A stretch of DNA of 64,000 nucleotides, taken from assembly GCF_900143625.1 (NCBI RefSeq), contig NZ_FRFF01000167.1, positions 79,343 through 143,342 of the forward strand, in the 5' to 3' direction. This document shows positions 35,007 through 44,557 of the stretch, piece after piece (the first letter of the stretch is position 1; each line of letters starts with the position of its first letter). Both the position numbers and the translations under genes were made by a program. The DNA is from Nocardiopsis sp. JB363. Lineage in GTDB: Bacteria > Actinomycetota > Actinomycetes > Streptosporangiales > Streptosporangiaceae. The notes beneath the pieces were generated by a model. That model worked only from the letters and a program-made list of their open reading frames with translations. It had not been told where the DNA came from and did not search any database.

Positions 35007-35622
35007 GGGGGTTCTCGCTTTCGTTCTTCGACGGTGACGACCGAGTGCGCGCGGTCACTCTCGTGGGTCGTGGGGGCGGAGCCGCCTGTGCGGTCCGCCG
35101 CTGGGCCTCACGGGTGTACTCGGCGTCTCGGAGTCGTGGACGGCGCTGCGAGGCGCCTTCCAGCGTGGGTGTCACCGGTCGACCTCGGTGTTCCGGGCAG
35201 GGTGGTCGTCTCGTGTGCCCGGGCCGTCGGTCCAGGGGGCTTCGCCGTGGGCGGGGCGCCCATCGGCAGTGGGAGGTTCGGGGAGGTGTTCGGGGTGGGG
35301 CTCGGCGTGCCTCGGGTCGAGTACCGGTGGTCGACCGTTCCACTCGTGCGCGCGTCGCCGTTCACCCATCGCCTCCCGGAAGGTGGGATCAACCGTTGTG
35401 ATCGCGGCGCGAGTCTACTGGCCGGTAACCAAGGTTTTGTAGGCGGGAGGGCCTACGACGCCGAGGCTTCGGGTGTGCGTCCGGCGGTCAGGGCCGCCAG
35501 ACCCAGCGCCGGTTCCCGCGCCTTCGGCGGGAAGGACGGGGCTCCGTCCTGGTGAGGGAACGCCGATTCTCGATGCCGGGTAGCCTCGGTGCGCCATCAT
35601 CGTCGTCGAAGGGCCTTCGTTC
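35007..35622. other. Long divergent intergenic region
   Basis: Over 600 bp with no gene I can support; the long frames on both strands here (34971-35555 plus, 34969-35343 minus) are low-complexity and lack ribosome sites. It should hold promoters for the acyltransferase and the SDR gene. An imperfect palindrome TACTGGCCGGTA at 35418-35429 and a GTAGGC/GCCTAC pair at about 35440-35457 are possible operator sites. Confidence 0.4.
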
Positions 35623-36360
35623 ATGAGTCGTCACGTCCTGGTCACCGGTGCCGCACGCGGTATCGGCCGCGCGATCGCGCTCGCCTTCGCCGAGACGGGT
35701 GACCGGGTCGCCGTGCACTACGGGTCGCGCCGAGAGGAGGCCGAGGAGACGTTCCGACTGCTGCCCGGCGACGGGCACGTACTGGTCGGCGCCGACCTGC
35801 GGGAACCTGTCGCCGCGACCGAACTGGTCGAGACGGTCCTTGAACGACTCGGAGGGTTGGACGTACTGGTCAACAACGCGGCGGTGAACCTGCCCCACCC
35901 GATCGCCGAGACCCCCTTCGAGGCATGGGCTCAGGTGTGGCGCCAGACCTTGGACGTCAACGTCCTGGGAGCCGCGCACGTCAGTCATCGGGCCGCCCGG
36001 CACATGATCGACCAAGGGGTGCGCGGACGCATCGTCAATATCGGGTCGCGGGGTGCGTTCAAGGGGGAGCCGGATCATCCGGCCTACGGTGCGAGCAAGG
36101 CCGCCCTGCACGCGATGGGCCAGTCCCTCGCGGTGGCCCTGGCCCCGCACGGGATCGGGGTGGCTTCCGTCGCGCCGGGCTTCGTCGCGACCGAGCGGGT
36201 GGCCCACCGGGTCACCGACCAGGTGCGCGCGCAGAGCCCTTTCGGGCGGGTGGCCACCCCCGAGGAGGTCGCCGCGGCCGTACGTTTCCTTGCCTCCCCC
36301 GAGGCGGAGTGGGCCTCGGGTACCGTCCTGGACCTGAACGGTGCCTCGTACCTGCGTTGA
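35623..36360 (+). CDS. SDR-family oxidoreductase, FabG-like
   Basis: 245 residues, classical short-chain dehydrogenase length. NAD(P)-binding TGAARGIGRAIALAF at the N-terminus, LVNNAAVN in the fourth strand, catalytic Ser in VNIGSRGAF and YxxxK in AYGASKAALHAM, and a C-terminal ASGTVLDLNGASYLR. It reduces or oxidises a carbonyl/alcohol substrate with NAD(P)(H). The substrate is not predictable; the GASYLR end is like many FabG-type reductases. GAAGGG lies about 10 nt before the ATG. Confidence 0.9.
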   Translation: MSRHVLVTGAARGIGRAIALAFAETGDRVAVHYGSRREEAEETFRLLPGDGHVLVGADLREPVAATELVETVLERLGGLDVLVNNAAVNLPHPIAETPFEAWAQVWRQTLDVNVLGAAHVSHRAARHMIDQGVRGRIVNIGSRGAFKGEPDHPAYGASKAALHAMGQSLAVALAPHGIGVASVAPGFVATERVAHRVTDQVRAQSPFGRVATPEEVAAAVRFLASPEAEWASGTVLDLNGASYLR

Positions 36361-36592
36361 TCCCCTCCGCGGCCGTGTGCGTCCCAGGGTCCGGGACGAA
36401 CACGCTCGGAGAGTGGGTCGAGGGACGCCGGCTCCAGAGCTTCCCACCGTGTAGAGCCCCGCGCACCATGTCCGAAACCTCACCTTCGCCGCTTTCGTTC
36501 CCACGAGGTCGGCGAAACCACCACACGAACACGCCGAGTCGCTGTACAAGGGAGAGAAAGGGAGTTCGAGCCACCAGGACTCGGGGGCAGGA

Positions 36593-37978
36593 ATGTCATC
36601 GCACCACTCGGACGCGTCGGACCACCATCGTTTCGCCGCCCGACCGGTGTCCCTTCGGCCGCCCCGGGAACTGGCCCGCTCCGCCCTGGCGAGCCCGCTG
36701 TTGGGCACCGCTCTGGAACTGGCTCGATGGTGCGGGCCCATCACCCACGTGGACGTGCACGGCCTGCCGGACCTGAACGACACCCGCAACGCGATCCGCA
36801 GGTTCGGGCTCTGGCCCCGTCACCTGTGCCGGGACCCCGGCCGCCGGGACGAGTGGTTGCGACGGATCGGTTCCCCCGAACAGGCGCACCGTTTCATTCG
36901 GCCCTGGCGCACCGCCCTGAGGTTGGGGTTGATCCAGTGCGAAACGGCCCAGGCACGTCCGGCCCGGGAGCTGGACCGCTGGATGCGCTCCCCCGACCAG
37001 ATCCTGCGCTGGTGGATGCTCGGTTTCCGCGAGTGCGTGGAACGTTCGTTGCGGGAGACCGCCGGCATCTCCCCCGACACAGCGCTGAGCCGACTGTACG
37101 AGTCCCCCGACGGCGCCCGTGTTCCGCTGCACATGGTGACCCAGGAGGTCGTGACCGCGCAGGAGGAAAGCCACCTGCCGACGGCGTCTCCCGGGCACAG
37201 TACCGGCAGGCTCGCCCGCGGGACGTGGGAACTGCGCGACTCCGGCGCCGTCGACATGGGACACAGTGCGCCCAGAGCGCCCAGGGACGTGCCCCGCGAT
37301 CATCGGACCGATCCGCTCTGGGTGGAGCTGACCGACCTGGGCCGGTACGGGATCCGACAGATCCTGCTGGCGCGTCGGCGACCGGCGCCCTTGCTCGAAG
37401 AGTTCGTCCGGCTCGACGCGGGCGCGTTCTTGGACGCGCTGTCGACGTTCTCCCCAGACGGCCAGCTCGTCGCGCTCACCTCGTGGTCGGACGCCCGCGC
37501 ACCCGAGGAGACCTTGAGGGAGATCGTCGCGGTCTGCGCCGGGCCGGGGCGGGCACTGCGTCGTTGGAACGCCGCTTTGGTCCTGGGCTCGGTCAGTTCG
37601 CGCATCGGTCAACGCCTGCGCCGGTTGCTGGCCGAACCCGATCCCACGGTGGCGGGCCTGGCGTCCGTGGTGTTGTTGGCCTCGCACATGCTCTCGCAGG
37701 AGGAACGTGAGTCGTTGAGCTCCCGGTTCGGGCACTGGACCGCCATCGACGTGTTCGCCGCGGCCACCGCCCTGGGCGAGTCCGGGATGCGGTCCTTCCT
37801 GGTCTCGGAGGCCGCCGAGGGCATCGACCGGCACCTGTTCGACGACGTCGACCGGCTCTGGAACCCGGAACATCCCGACACCCGTGAGGTTCTGCGCGTC
37901 CTGGGCAGTCACCACCCCGATCCCGCGGTGGCGGCGCGGGCACGGGCCGCTCGGGCCCGCGCACCGCACTCACCCTGA
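36593..37978 (+). CDS. Unknown winged-helix and HEAT-like protein, copy 3 of the paralogous family
   Basis: 461 residues; GGGGCAGGA sits directly before the ATG. It aligns best with copy 4 at 42014: LLGTALELARW versus LLCDALSLARW, RPWRTALRLGLI versus VPWSAALRLGLV, PDQILRWWMLGF versus PEQVLEWWFHEF, and LTDLGRYGIRQIL versus LTSLGRHGVRRLL. The C-terminal third (ALRRWNAALVLGSVSSRIGQRLRRLLAEPDPTVAGLASVVLLA is about residues 320-362) reads as HEAT-like repeats. No enzyme motif, signal peptide or membrane segment. Probably a cytosolic binding protein of unknown role. Confidence 0.75.
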   Translation: MSSHHSDASDHHRFAARPVSLRPPRELARSALASPLLGTALELARWCGPITHVDVHGLPDLNDTRNAIRRFGLWPRHLCRDPGRRDEWLRRIGSPEQAHRFIRPWRTALRLGLIQCETAQARPARELDRWMRSPDQILRWWMLGFRECVERSLRETAGISPDTALSRLYESPDGARVPLHMVTQEVVTAQEESHLPTASPGHSTGRLARGTWELRDSGAVDMGHSAPRAPRDVPRDHRTDPLWVELTDLGRYGIRQILLARRRPAPLLEEFVRLDAGAFLDALSTFSPDGQLVALTSWSDARAPEETLREIVAVCAGPGRALRRWNAALVLGSVSSRIGQRLRRLLAEPDPTVAGLASVVLLASHMLSQEERESLSSRFGHWTAIDVFAAATALGESGMRSFLVSEAAEGIDRHLFDDVDRLWNPEHPDTREVLRVLGSHHPDPAVAARARAARARAPHSP

Positions 37979-37981
37979 AAC

Positions 37982-38004
37982 GGGGGGCCGACGACGGCCG
38001 CCCC
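37982..38004. terminator. Terminator hairpin between convergent genes
   Basis: GGGGGGCCG / CGGCCGCCCC pair over nine bases with one bulged G and a 4-nt loop, lying between the stop codons of the copy 3 gene and the symporter gene on the opposite strand. Confidence 0.5.
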
Positions 38005-38009
38005 GGACG

Positions 38010-39491
38010 CTACACCGCGGCCTTGCCTTGTTCCTTGGCCGCGGCACGCTGTTCCTTGCGGTGTCGGCGGCGCAGGACCACCAGCCCGAAGAAGAGCGCG
38101 ATGGCCATCGTCACCGCCATGATGCCCAGGAAGCCCCAGGGGCCCACCAACGGGCTGACCATCAACGGGATGGCCGCCGCGGTGACCAGGCCACCGCCGA
38201 AGAAGGGTTCGAAGATGAGCTGCTTGTATCCGAACGCCGGGTAGGCGGGGGTACGCGCCTCCGGGTCCACCACGCGCATCAGCACCATGCCGGTGGCCGT
38301 CACGCCCATCGACTGACCGAACTCGCCGATACCCCGCTCGAACCAGAAGTCCGGCATCATGCGCGGAGCCAGGAAGAGGAAGGCGAACAGGCACCACAGG
38401 ATGCCGGCGGTCGCCAGGATCGCGAAGGGGGCGAGGTTGTCGGCGATGGCCTGCAACGACAACGTCGCCATGGCGGCGATGATGAGCACGTCCAAAGACA
38501 GGCCCTGGATCCGCTCCACGGAGCGTTGGTCGACGATGTCGTCCCGGTCGAACCGGTCGATCACCATCTGGACGATGATTCCGCCGATCATGGCCAGCGG
38601 GAACAGCGGCACGTACGCCATGACCTCGATGGTCTCGGCCCACAGGGCCTGCTCCAGCCATTGCAGTCCGGACAGGATCAGCTGACCGATGATGACGGCG
38701 ACCGCCACCAGACCGAAGTGCAGGGTCAAGGGGTCCATGGACGAGGGGTGCACGGTCATCGTCGAACCGGCGGTGCGGTCGGCGCGGTCGATCAGACCGG
38801 CCTGTTCACGGTCGGTGCCCTTGTTGTCGGCGCTGATCACCGTGGTCTTACCGCGACGCGCACCCCAGTTGATGAGGGCGATGCCGATGATGACGCCGGA
38901 GAGCAGGCCGACGGTGGCCATGCCCAGCGCGAGGTCCTGGCCCTCGGCCCAGCCGACTTGTTCGAAGGTGGTGCCCAGACCGGCGGCGGTACCGTGACCG
39001 CCCAGGAAACCGATCTCGATGAGTGCGCCGGAGATCACCGGGACGTCGAGGAAGGGCACCAGGACCAGCAGGGCCAGGAGGATGCCGATCACGTACTGGC
39101 CGCTGGCCACGGTGACACCGAAGGCCAGGTTGGGGCCGGCCAGGTTGACGGCCTCGCGCATCTTCGGCAGTCGCTTGCCGAGGAAGAGGCTGGCGAAGAC
39201 CACCGAGATGAGCAGGCTGGGCAGGGCCGACCAGACCGACATGACGTCCACACCGAACAGGCCGCCCTCGGCCATGCGCGCGGTGAGGTCGACCGCGATG
39301 CCCCGGCCCGCGAGCAGACCCATGGCCCGGCCGAGGACGTCGGGACCGAGTAGCAGGGCGATACCGCCACCGATGATCGAACCGGGCAGGTAGAGCTTCT
39401 GGGTGAGCTTCCACTTGACCCGGACCAGTTTGGAGACCAGTAGCAACAGCCCCAGTAGCAGGAGCGCCAGACCAACGGTGTCAGGGGACAT
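38010..39491 (-). CDS. gltS: Sodium:glutamate symporter (ESS family)
   Basis: 493 residues from the ATG at 39491, which follows GAGGTGG. Ten or more hydrophobic segments; the family's two glycine-rich re-entrant motifs are present: GGHGTAAGLGTTFE in the first half and GIGEFGQSMGVTATGMVLMRVVDP in the second. The protein imports glutamate (or a related anion) with sodium. A long charged loop of about 45 residues between the halves (around residues 235-275) is larger than in the E. coli protein. A downstream hairpin ends the gene; it is monocistronic. Confidence 0.88.
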   Translation of the reverse strand: MSPDTVGLALLLLGLLLLVSKLVRVKWKLTQKLYLPGSIIGGGIALLLGPDVLGRAMGLLAGRGIAVDLTARMAEGGLFGVDVMSVWSALPSLLISVVFASLFLGKRLPKMREAVNLAGPNLAFGVTVASGQYVIGILLALLVLVPFLDVPVISGALIEIGFLGGHGTAAGLGTTFEQVGWAEGQDLALGMATVGLLSGVIIGIALINWGARRGKTTVISADNKGTDREQAGLIDRADRTAGSTMTVHPSSMDPLTLHFGLVAVAVIIGQLILSGLQWLEQALWAETIEVMAYVPLFPLAMIGGIIVQMVIDRFDRDDIVDQRSVERIQGLSLDVLIIAAMATLSLQAIADNLAPFAILATAGILWCLFAFLFLAPRMMPDFWFERGIGEFGQSMGVTATGMVLMRVVDPEARTPAYPAFGYKQLIFEPFFGGGLVTAAAIPLMVSPLVGPWGFLGIMAVTMAIALFFGLVVLRRRHRKEQRAAAKEQGKAAV

Positions 39492-39947
39492 ATCCACCTC
39501 TCGGGACGGCCCCGAGAAGTAACGGCACGGGGCGAACGTGTTACCCCCGGTGTGCGGACACACGCGTGGCTCGGCGCGTGGTGCACCTGCACGGGGGTTG
39601 TGGCTGGGAGGTAGGTCGCATGTGTCAGTGGCTCGGCTGACACGAACACCCGGGAATCGTACACACGGTGACGAAGTCGCCGAGACTTCCCCGATCCATG
39701 CTCGGGGAGAACGTGACGGGCGGGCGATAACACCCCGATAACCCCAGGGGCCGGCAGGGAGAAGGGGGAAGACCGGAAAGCACCACCGTTGCCGTGTTCA
39801 CGCTCCGTCAGCGTTTTCCGAGGCGGTGACGGTTACCCGGAACGGGCCTTCGCACACATCCGGTACCCCTCCGATCACAGTGGGGATCCTCATGCTTTCC
39901 AGTGAGCCGTTCGGCTCTCCTTCGGCGTGTCCCCCCGGGCGGGACGC
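39492..39947. other. Intergenic region upstream of the symporter gene
   Basis: About 450 bp between the start of the symporter gene and the stop of the next minus-strand gene. I see no supported gene. It holds the symporter promoter; no clear palindrome or riboswitch-like structure was found. Confidence 0.4.
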
Positions 39948-41819
39948 TTACTCGACCTCGCCCGGTTCCTCCCCTGAGGAAGCGGAACCGCTCCGTTCCG
40001 CCGCCCACGACCGCCCGAACAGCTCCCGGGCCCATCGGGTCAGCTCCCGATGACGAGTGTGCTCCGGACCGACCGGGTCGAGTGGCCCGCCCCAGTTCTC
40101 CCCCGGTTCCGGCACCCCCAACCCGAGGGTCTCCCGAACCGCCGCCAGGACCTCCTCCCCCGGCTCGTCCCGAACGCGAGGGGCCGAGCGGACTCGTTCC
40201 GACAGCGCGCGCCCCACACGGGTGGCGGCCCCCGCGCACACCACTCCCAGGAACTCGGCCTCATGGAAGGCACGCAGCACCCGGAACTCGTGGCCCGGGT
40301 CGACGGCGGTCAACGGCTGGTGCCAGTGGGCTGCCGAGATCAGCCACTCGGTTCCCGCGACCCGTTTGTCCTCCTCGGCCAGTTCCCGCGTGGCTCGCGC
40401 ACCGTTGATGCCCAGGGTGATCCCGCTCGGCACGTCCGACAGCGCGCACACCACGGCCCACCTGGTGCGGGCGTCGGCGCCCTCGTCCACGGCCCCGGAC
40501 GCCACGGGTTCGTCGTCGGTGGGCCACCACAGGCCGTCCTCCGCACGCCGGGCCCATCCCTCCAGCAGCGCCACCAGGCGCACCTCCGGAGCGGCCGCCG
40601 ACCAATCGCCCACCTGCGCGGAGAGCATGACGTGACCGTCCTGGGCGACCAACAGCCCGGTCTGCGCTCCCACCTCGATCCAGGTCCTGGCCAGGTCCTC
40701 GTTCCCGCCCGCCGCCCTGGTGAGGCGGCGCCGAGACGGCACCGCCAGGCGACCGTCCCGGCGCAACCTCCCGGGACGTTCGGCGAGCGCGGTCACCAGC
40801 CGGGTGTCGGCCCCCGCCAGGGCGGTGAGCGCCTCCCGGGAGATCTCCTCCACCGCGCCCGGTCCACGCCCCGGCAGCATCCCCTCGACCGGGGGTCCCA
40901 TGATCTGTGGCGGAGCCGGGTCGAACCGGTGCGGGAAGGCACGCCGGATCGCTAGGGCCACCTCACGCGCGACCACGAAGAGGCAACTGTCCCCCGTCTC
41001 GGTCTCGTACTCCGACGGTAGGAGCAGAGCTCGCTCCAACAACCAGTCCAGTTCAACGTCGCCCGTTCCGTTCACCGGCAAAGCGATGTTCCCCGGAGCG
41101 ATCGAGTCGATCTCCACCACCTCGGAGAAGAAGGTCAACTGGAGGAGTCGGTGCCCCACTTCGTGCGGTGCCTCGCGCACCAGGGACTCCACCCTGCGTT
41201 CGTCGGTGAGGACTGCCTCCAATGCGGCCACGGACTCCCGCCAACCTTGGGTGGGGTCCAGCCCCCACGCCAATGCCATTCGGCGCAACATCGCCAGGTC
41301 GCACCACTCCAAGGCTTCCCCGACCGACCGGGGAAAGCCGCGCGTGCCGAACTGGTGACCCGCGTCGTCGGGCAGGTGGTAGCCACCGTCGCCGTCCGGC
41401 CACAGGACCGCCAGGTCCACGAGGTCGGATATGCACTCCTGCGCGCGCATCCGTGCCAGTCCGGGACGGTCGGCGCCCACCCTGGCCAATAGGGCCTCAT
41501 GGTCGACCGGCCCCAGAAGAAACTGGTCCTGGGCGAGGGACCGCCGGGGGCGAGGCCACTCACCCTCCGGCCCGCCCGGGAGCAGCTCCCGCGCGTTCTC
41601 CGCGACGCCCACGATGGCGCGCAGGATCTGGTGGTGGGGCAGAGGCAGACGCTCGAAGACCGTGGGACGGTAGGCCAGAGTCATGATCAGGTCGAGCAGG
41701 GTGTCGGGAGTGGCCGTCCGGTAGCGGACGGCACCGTCGGGGATGGTGGCCAGGATGTCCGCGACCCGTTCCGGAGGCATGGTGCGGAGGTGGGCGTCCA
41801 ACGCGGCGAGTCGGTCCAT
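39948..41819 (-). CDS. Helicase-associated (XPB/Ssl2-like) domain protein without ATPase motifs
   Basis: 623 residues from the ATG at 41819. The N-terminus (LAALDAHLRTMPPERVADILATIP, then PDTLLDLIMTLAYRPTVFERLPLPHHQILRAIV) fits the actinobacterial proteins that carry the helicase C-terminal, XPB/Ssl2-like region without a helicase motor: a tandem of winged-helix-like domains. No Walker A or DEAH box is visible, so it cannot be a helicase itself. Probably nucleic-acid or protein binding. Its last ~30 codons are Ser/Glu-rich. It is divergent from the copy 4 gene with about 195 bp between starts. Family placement is moderate. Confidence 0.6.
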   Translation of the reverse strand: MDRLAALDAHLRTMPPERVADILATIPDGAVRYRTATPDTLLDLIMTLAYRPTVFERLPLPHHQILRAIVGVAENARELLPGGPEGEWPRPRRSLAQDQFLLGPVDHEALLARVGADRPGLARMRAQECISDLVDLAVLWPDGDGGYHLPDDAGHQFGTRGFPRSVGEALEWCDLAMLRRMALAWGLDPTQGWRESVAALEAVLTDERRVESLVREAPHEVGHRLLQLTFFSEVVEIDSIAPGNIALPVNGTGDVELDWLLERALLLPSEYETETGDSCLFVVAREVALAIRRAFPHRFDPAPPQIMGPPVEGMLPGRGPGAVEEISREALTALAGADTRLVTALAERPGRLRRDGRLAVPSRRRLTRAAGGNEDLARTWIEVGAQTGLLVAQDGHVMLSAQVGDWSAAAPEVRLVALLEGWARRAEDGLWWPTDDEPVASGAVDEGADARTRWAVVCALSDVPSGITLGINGARATRELAEEDKRVAGTEWLISAAHWHQPLTAVDPGHEFRVLRAFHEAEFLGVVCAGAATRVGRALSERVRSAPRVRDEPGEEVLAAVRETLGLGVPEPGENWGGPLDPVGPEHTRHRELTRWARELFGRSWAAERSGSASSGEEPGEVE

Positions 41820-42013
41820 GGCGCCAACTCTAGGGATCGTCGTCCCCACGCGCACCGACGATCTCCAAGCCTGTGGACAACCCGGGCACGGCCGGCCCTC
41901 ACTCCCGGCTTCGTACCGATCTACGCGAAAGCACCCCACCGCACCGGCGCGGAACGGTAGTAAGGGTGCACCCTCGCTCACACCCACACCCGATGCTGGA
42001 AACGGGACCGGAC

Positions 42014-43420
42014 ATGCCCTCTCACGAACCGTCACGGCCGGGACGACCTCCCCTGTCGGCCAGGCCCGTGTCGTTGCCACCGATCGAGGTCCTGGCCCGC
42101 ATGGCGCTGGACTCCCCACTACTATGCGACGCTCTGAGCCTCGCCCGCTGGAGCGCCCCCACCACCCCGGTCACCTCCGGTGGGGTCCCCGGCATCGACG
42201 ACGCCCGGTCGGCGATCTCCCGCTTCTCCCTGTGGCCGCACGACCTGCCCGGCCACCTGGATCAACGGGTGATCTGGCTCGGTGCCCTGCACTCGGTCGC
42301 CGACGTCGCCCACTTCGTGGTGCCCTGGTCCGCCGCGCTACGCCTGGGGCTGGTCCGCATCGACGATTCCCTGGCCCGGCCCGACCCCGACCTGGAACGT
42401 CGGGTACGCGACCCCGAGCAGGTCCTGGAGTGGTGGTTCCACGAATTCGAGCACACCATCGCGCACGCCCGCGGCGACCTGTCCCGCCCGCACGACCCCG
42501 CGCCCGGTACGACCGGGCCCGATCTACTCCCGGAGGTGTTGCGGTTCCTGTACGAGGCTCCTGACGGGCACCGGCCCGATCTGGACACCCTGGCTTTGGA
42601 AGCCCTGTCCAGACCGGTCCCGCGCTCCGCCTCGACCGACACGCCCCACACCACCGACCTGCTCCTGCACGTGTTATGGCAGCTTTCCGACACCGGGGCC
42701 GTGGCTTTGGACCACCGTCCCGAGGACGAGGGCGAGGATCGGTGCACCATCGAGCTCACCTCGCTGGGCCGCCACGGGGTACGCCGGTTGCTCCTGGAGG
42801 TGGGTATCCACGCGCCCCTCGTGGACACCCTCGCCGAGGCGTGCGCCTCCCGGTTCCTGGACGCCCTGGCCGTGCTGCCGTTCGAGGAGCGCTCACCGGA
42901 GGCCGCGCAATGGTTGGACCGGCGTGGACCGGACGAGGCCCTGCGCCAGATCACCGAAGTGGTGCGAGGCCCCGGTCTGGCCCTTCGCCGTTGGGTCGCC
43001 GCCCAGGTACTCAACACCACCAGTTCCGAGCTCGAACCGCGGCTGCGCGTCTTGTTGACCTCACCGCACAGCACGGAGGCCTGTCTGGCCGCGATGGTCC
43101 TGCTCTCCTCCGGCATGCTGGGCCAGCGCGGTATCGACCGGCTGTTGGCCGAGTACGGGCCATGGGTGGTGATCGACATGGTGGCCGCGGCGATGTCCCC
43201 CGACGGTTCCGGGTTGCCTTCCTTCCTGGCCGCGGAGGACACCCCCGACGTGTACCGACTGCTGTTGGCGGACGCCGACCCCGTGGTGTTGGGGGCGCAC
43301 CCCGACGCCCTGACCGTCCTGGACGCCTTGGCCCATCACCACCCCGTCTCCGAGGCCGCGGCCCGGTCCGGGGAACTGGCCGATCGGATCCGAGCGTTCG
43401 GGCGCCCCATGGAACAGTGA
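42014..43420 (+). CDS. Unknown winged-helix and HEAT-like protein, copy 4 of the paralogous family
   Basis: 468 residues; I take the ATG at 42014 with GGGA upstream, since the earlier ATG at 41993 lacks a ribosome site. Closest to copy 3 (shared motifs listed there). The order is: helical N-terminus, LWQLSDTGAVALDHR wing-like strand, LTSLGRHGVRRLL, and then a C-terminal run of HEAT-like helices (LRRWVAAQVLNTTSSELEPRLRVLLTSPHSTEACLAAMVLLSS is about residues 325-367). Function unknown. It converges with the next gene, leaving only 4 bp between stop codons. Confidence 0.75.
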   Translation: MPSHEPSRPGRPPLSARPVSLPPIEVLARMALDSPLLCDALSLARWSAPTTPVTSGGVPGIDDARSAISRFSLWPHDLPGHLDQRVIWLGALHSVADVAHFVVPWSAALRLGLVRIDDSLARPDPDLERRVRDPEQVLEWWFHEFEHTIAHARGDLSRPHDPAPGTTGPDLLPEVLRFLYEAPDGHRPDLDTLALEALSRPVPRSASTDTPHTTDLLLHVLWQLSDTGAVALDHRPEDEGEDRCTIELTSLGRHGVRRLLLEVGIHAPLVDTLAEACASRFLDALAVLPFEERSPEAAQWLDRRGPDEALRQITEVVRGPGLALRRWVAAQVLNTTSSELEPRLRVLLTSPHSTEACLAAMVLLSSGMLGQRGIDRLLAEYGPWVVIDMVAAAMSPDGSGLPSFLAAEDTPDVYRLLLADADPVVLGAHPDALTVLDALAHHHPVSEAAARSGELADRIRAFGRPMEQ

Positions 43421-43424
43421 GGAA

Positions 43425-44375
43425 TCAGACCTTCCCCTCGGCCACCGCCCGGGCGATCTGTTCGTTCATCTCTCGGGCGAGCACATCCGCGTGGTAGGCG
43501 ATGTGTTCGGGCAAGTGCCCTTCCATCGCGGCACGGAAACCGGTGATGTCCGTGGTCGCGTTTCGCCCGCTCGGCAGGGGCACGAGCAGTGTGTCGGTGC
43601 CGCGGAAGGCGATCTGCGTCCCGTACCCGGCGAAGGCCCGGCGGAGCGCGGCCATGGCGGTGTCGTCCGGCGTGGCGATCAGCCCCTGCCGGCGGGCGTT
43701 CTCGGCCGTGAGCCCGGCCACGCCCGCCGCGATGCGGGGCCACCGGGCCGTGGTCGCGACCACGGCCCGTTCGAAGGTCTCCACCATGTCGCTGGGCGCG
43801 AAGGGGCCGTGTCCGGGGACGAGAAGTCGCACGCTGGTGGGCGGCAGGTACTCGATCCGCAGGCCTTCCTCTTGGAAGGCCCGGACCAGAACGTCACCGA
43901 AGTCGGCGTGGACGGGGCCCAGGTCGAACGTGCGGGCCTGTTCCAGGTGGGTCCGCATCCAGCCGGGGATCTCCTCCGGGGTGCGGGGGTAGCGGCGCAT
44001 CTCCTGGGCGTAGGCCAGGGGCGCGAGCCCGTTGGGCACTGCCACCTCGTCGTACTCGTACTCGACCCGGAAGCGTCCGGCGGCCTCCACCGAGATCCGC
44101 GCCTCGAACCAGGTGCCCGCTCCCGGCTTCTCGCCCAGGTCCTTCAGTTCCGTGGCCAGTACCCGGACCGGCTCGGGCGGGACGAACTCGCGGATCGTGC
44201 CGTCGGTACTCCCCGCGATGAGGTCCTCGAAGGTGAAGCCGCCCACCTGACGCGTCAGGTATATGACGTTCTGCCAGTCCTCGGGCATGATCTCGACCAG
44301 TGCGCGGGCGATCTCCTCGACGGTCTGCTGTTGCCGGAGCATGGGCGGCGTCGCGTCCTGCGGTGATTCGGTCAT
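43425..44375 (-). CDS. YezG-like (DUF600) immunity-domain protein with C-terminal extension
   Basis: 316 residues from the ATG at 44375. The first ~155 residues resemble the YezG/DUF600 immunity fold: TVEEIARALVEIMPEDWQNVIYLTRQVGG, AGRFRVEYEYDEVAV and YPRTPEEIPGWMRTHLE. YezG-type proteins neutralise secreted nuclease or other polymorphic toxins in the producing cell. The C-terminal ~160 residues (EGLRIEYLPPTSVRLLVPG, and a late RNATTDITGFRAAMEGHLPEHIAYH) are a second domain I do not recognise. No toxin gene is adjacent, so it may be an orphan or have been recruited to another role. Confidence 0.6.
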   Translation of the reverse strand: MTESPQDATPPMLRQQQTVEEIARALVEIMPEDWQNVIYLTRQVGGFTFEDLIAGSTDGTIREFVPPEPVRVLATELKDLGEKPGAGTWFEARISVEAAGRFRVEYEYDEVAVPNGLAPLAYAQEMRRYPRTPEEIPGWMRTHLEQARTFDLGPVHADFGDVLVRAFQEEGLRIEYLPPTSVRLLVPGHGPFAPSDMVETFERAVVATTARWPRIAAGVAGLTAENARRQGLIATPDDTAMAALRRAFAGYGTQIAFRGTDTLLVPLPSGRNATTDITGFRAAMEGHLPEHIAYHADVLAREMNEQIARAVAEGKV

Positions 44376-44557
44376 CGGGGGGCTCCGAAGCGAGGGGGTA
44401 CTGTGACCCGCTCTTCCTACCGTGCGCGTCCGCCTTCTCCCACATCGCGCAGGTCGGTGGCCCATCGGGGATCGGTGAGGCGACCGGCCGCGCACCGTGC
44501 CCCTCCCATGCGAGCCGGTGCGACGCGGTGTCAGATCCGCTCCGCCGCGGGGCGGGG

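Noticed and set aside
34971..35555. 194-codon plus-strand frame overlapping the acyltransferase start
   Set aside because: No ribosome site, Gly/Val/Arg-rich, and covers the region expected to hold promoters.
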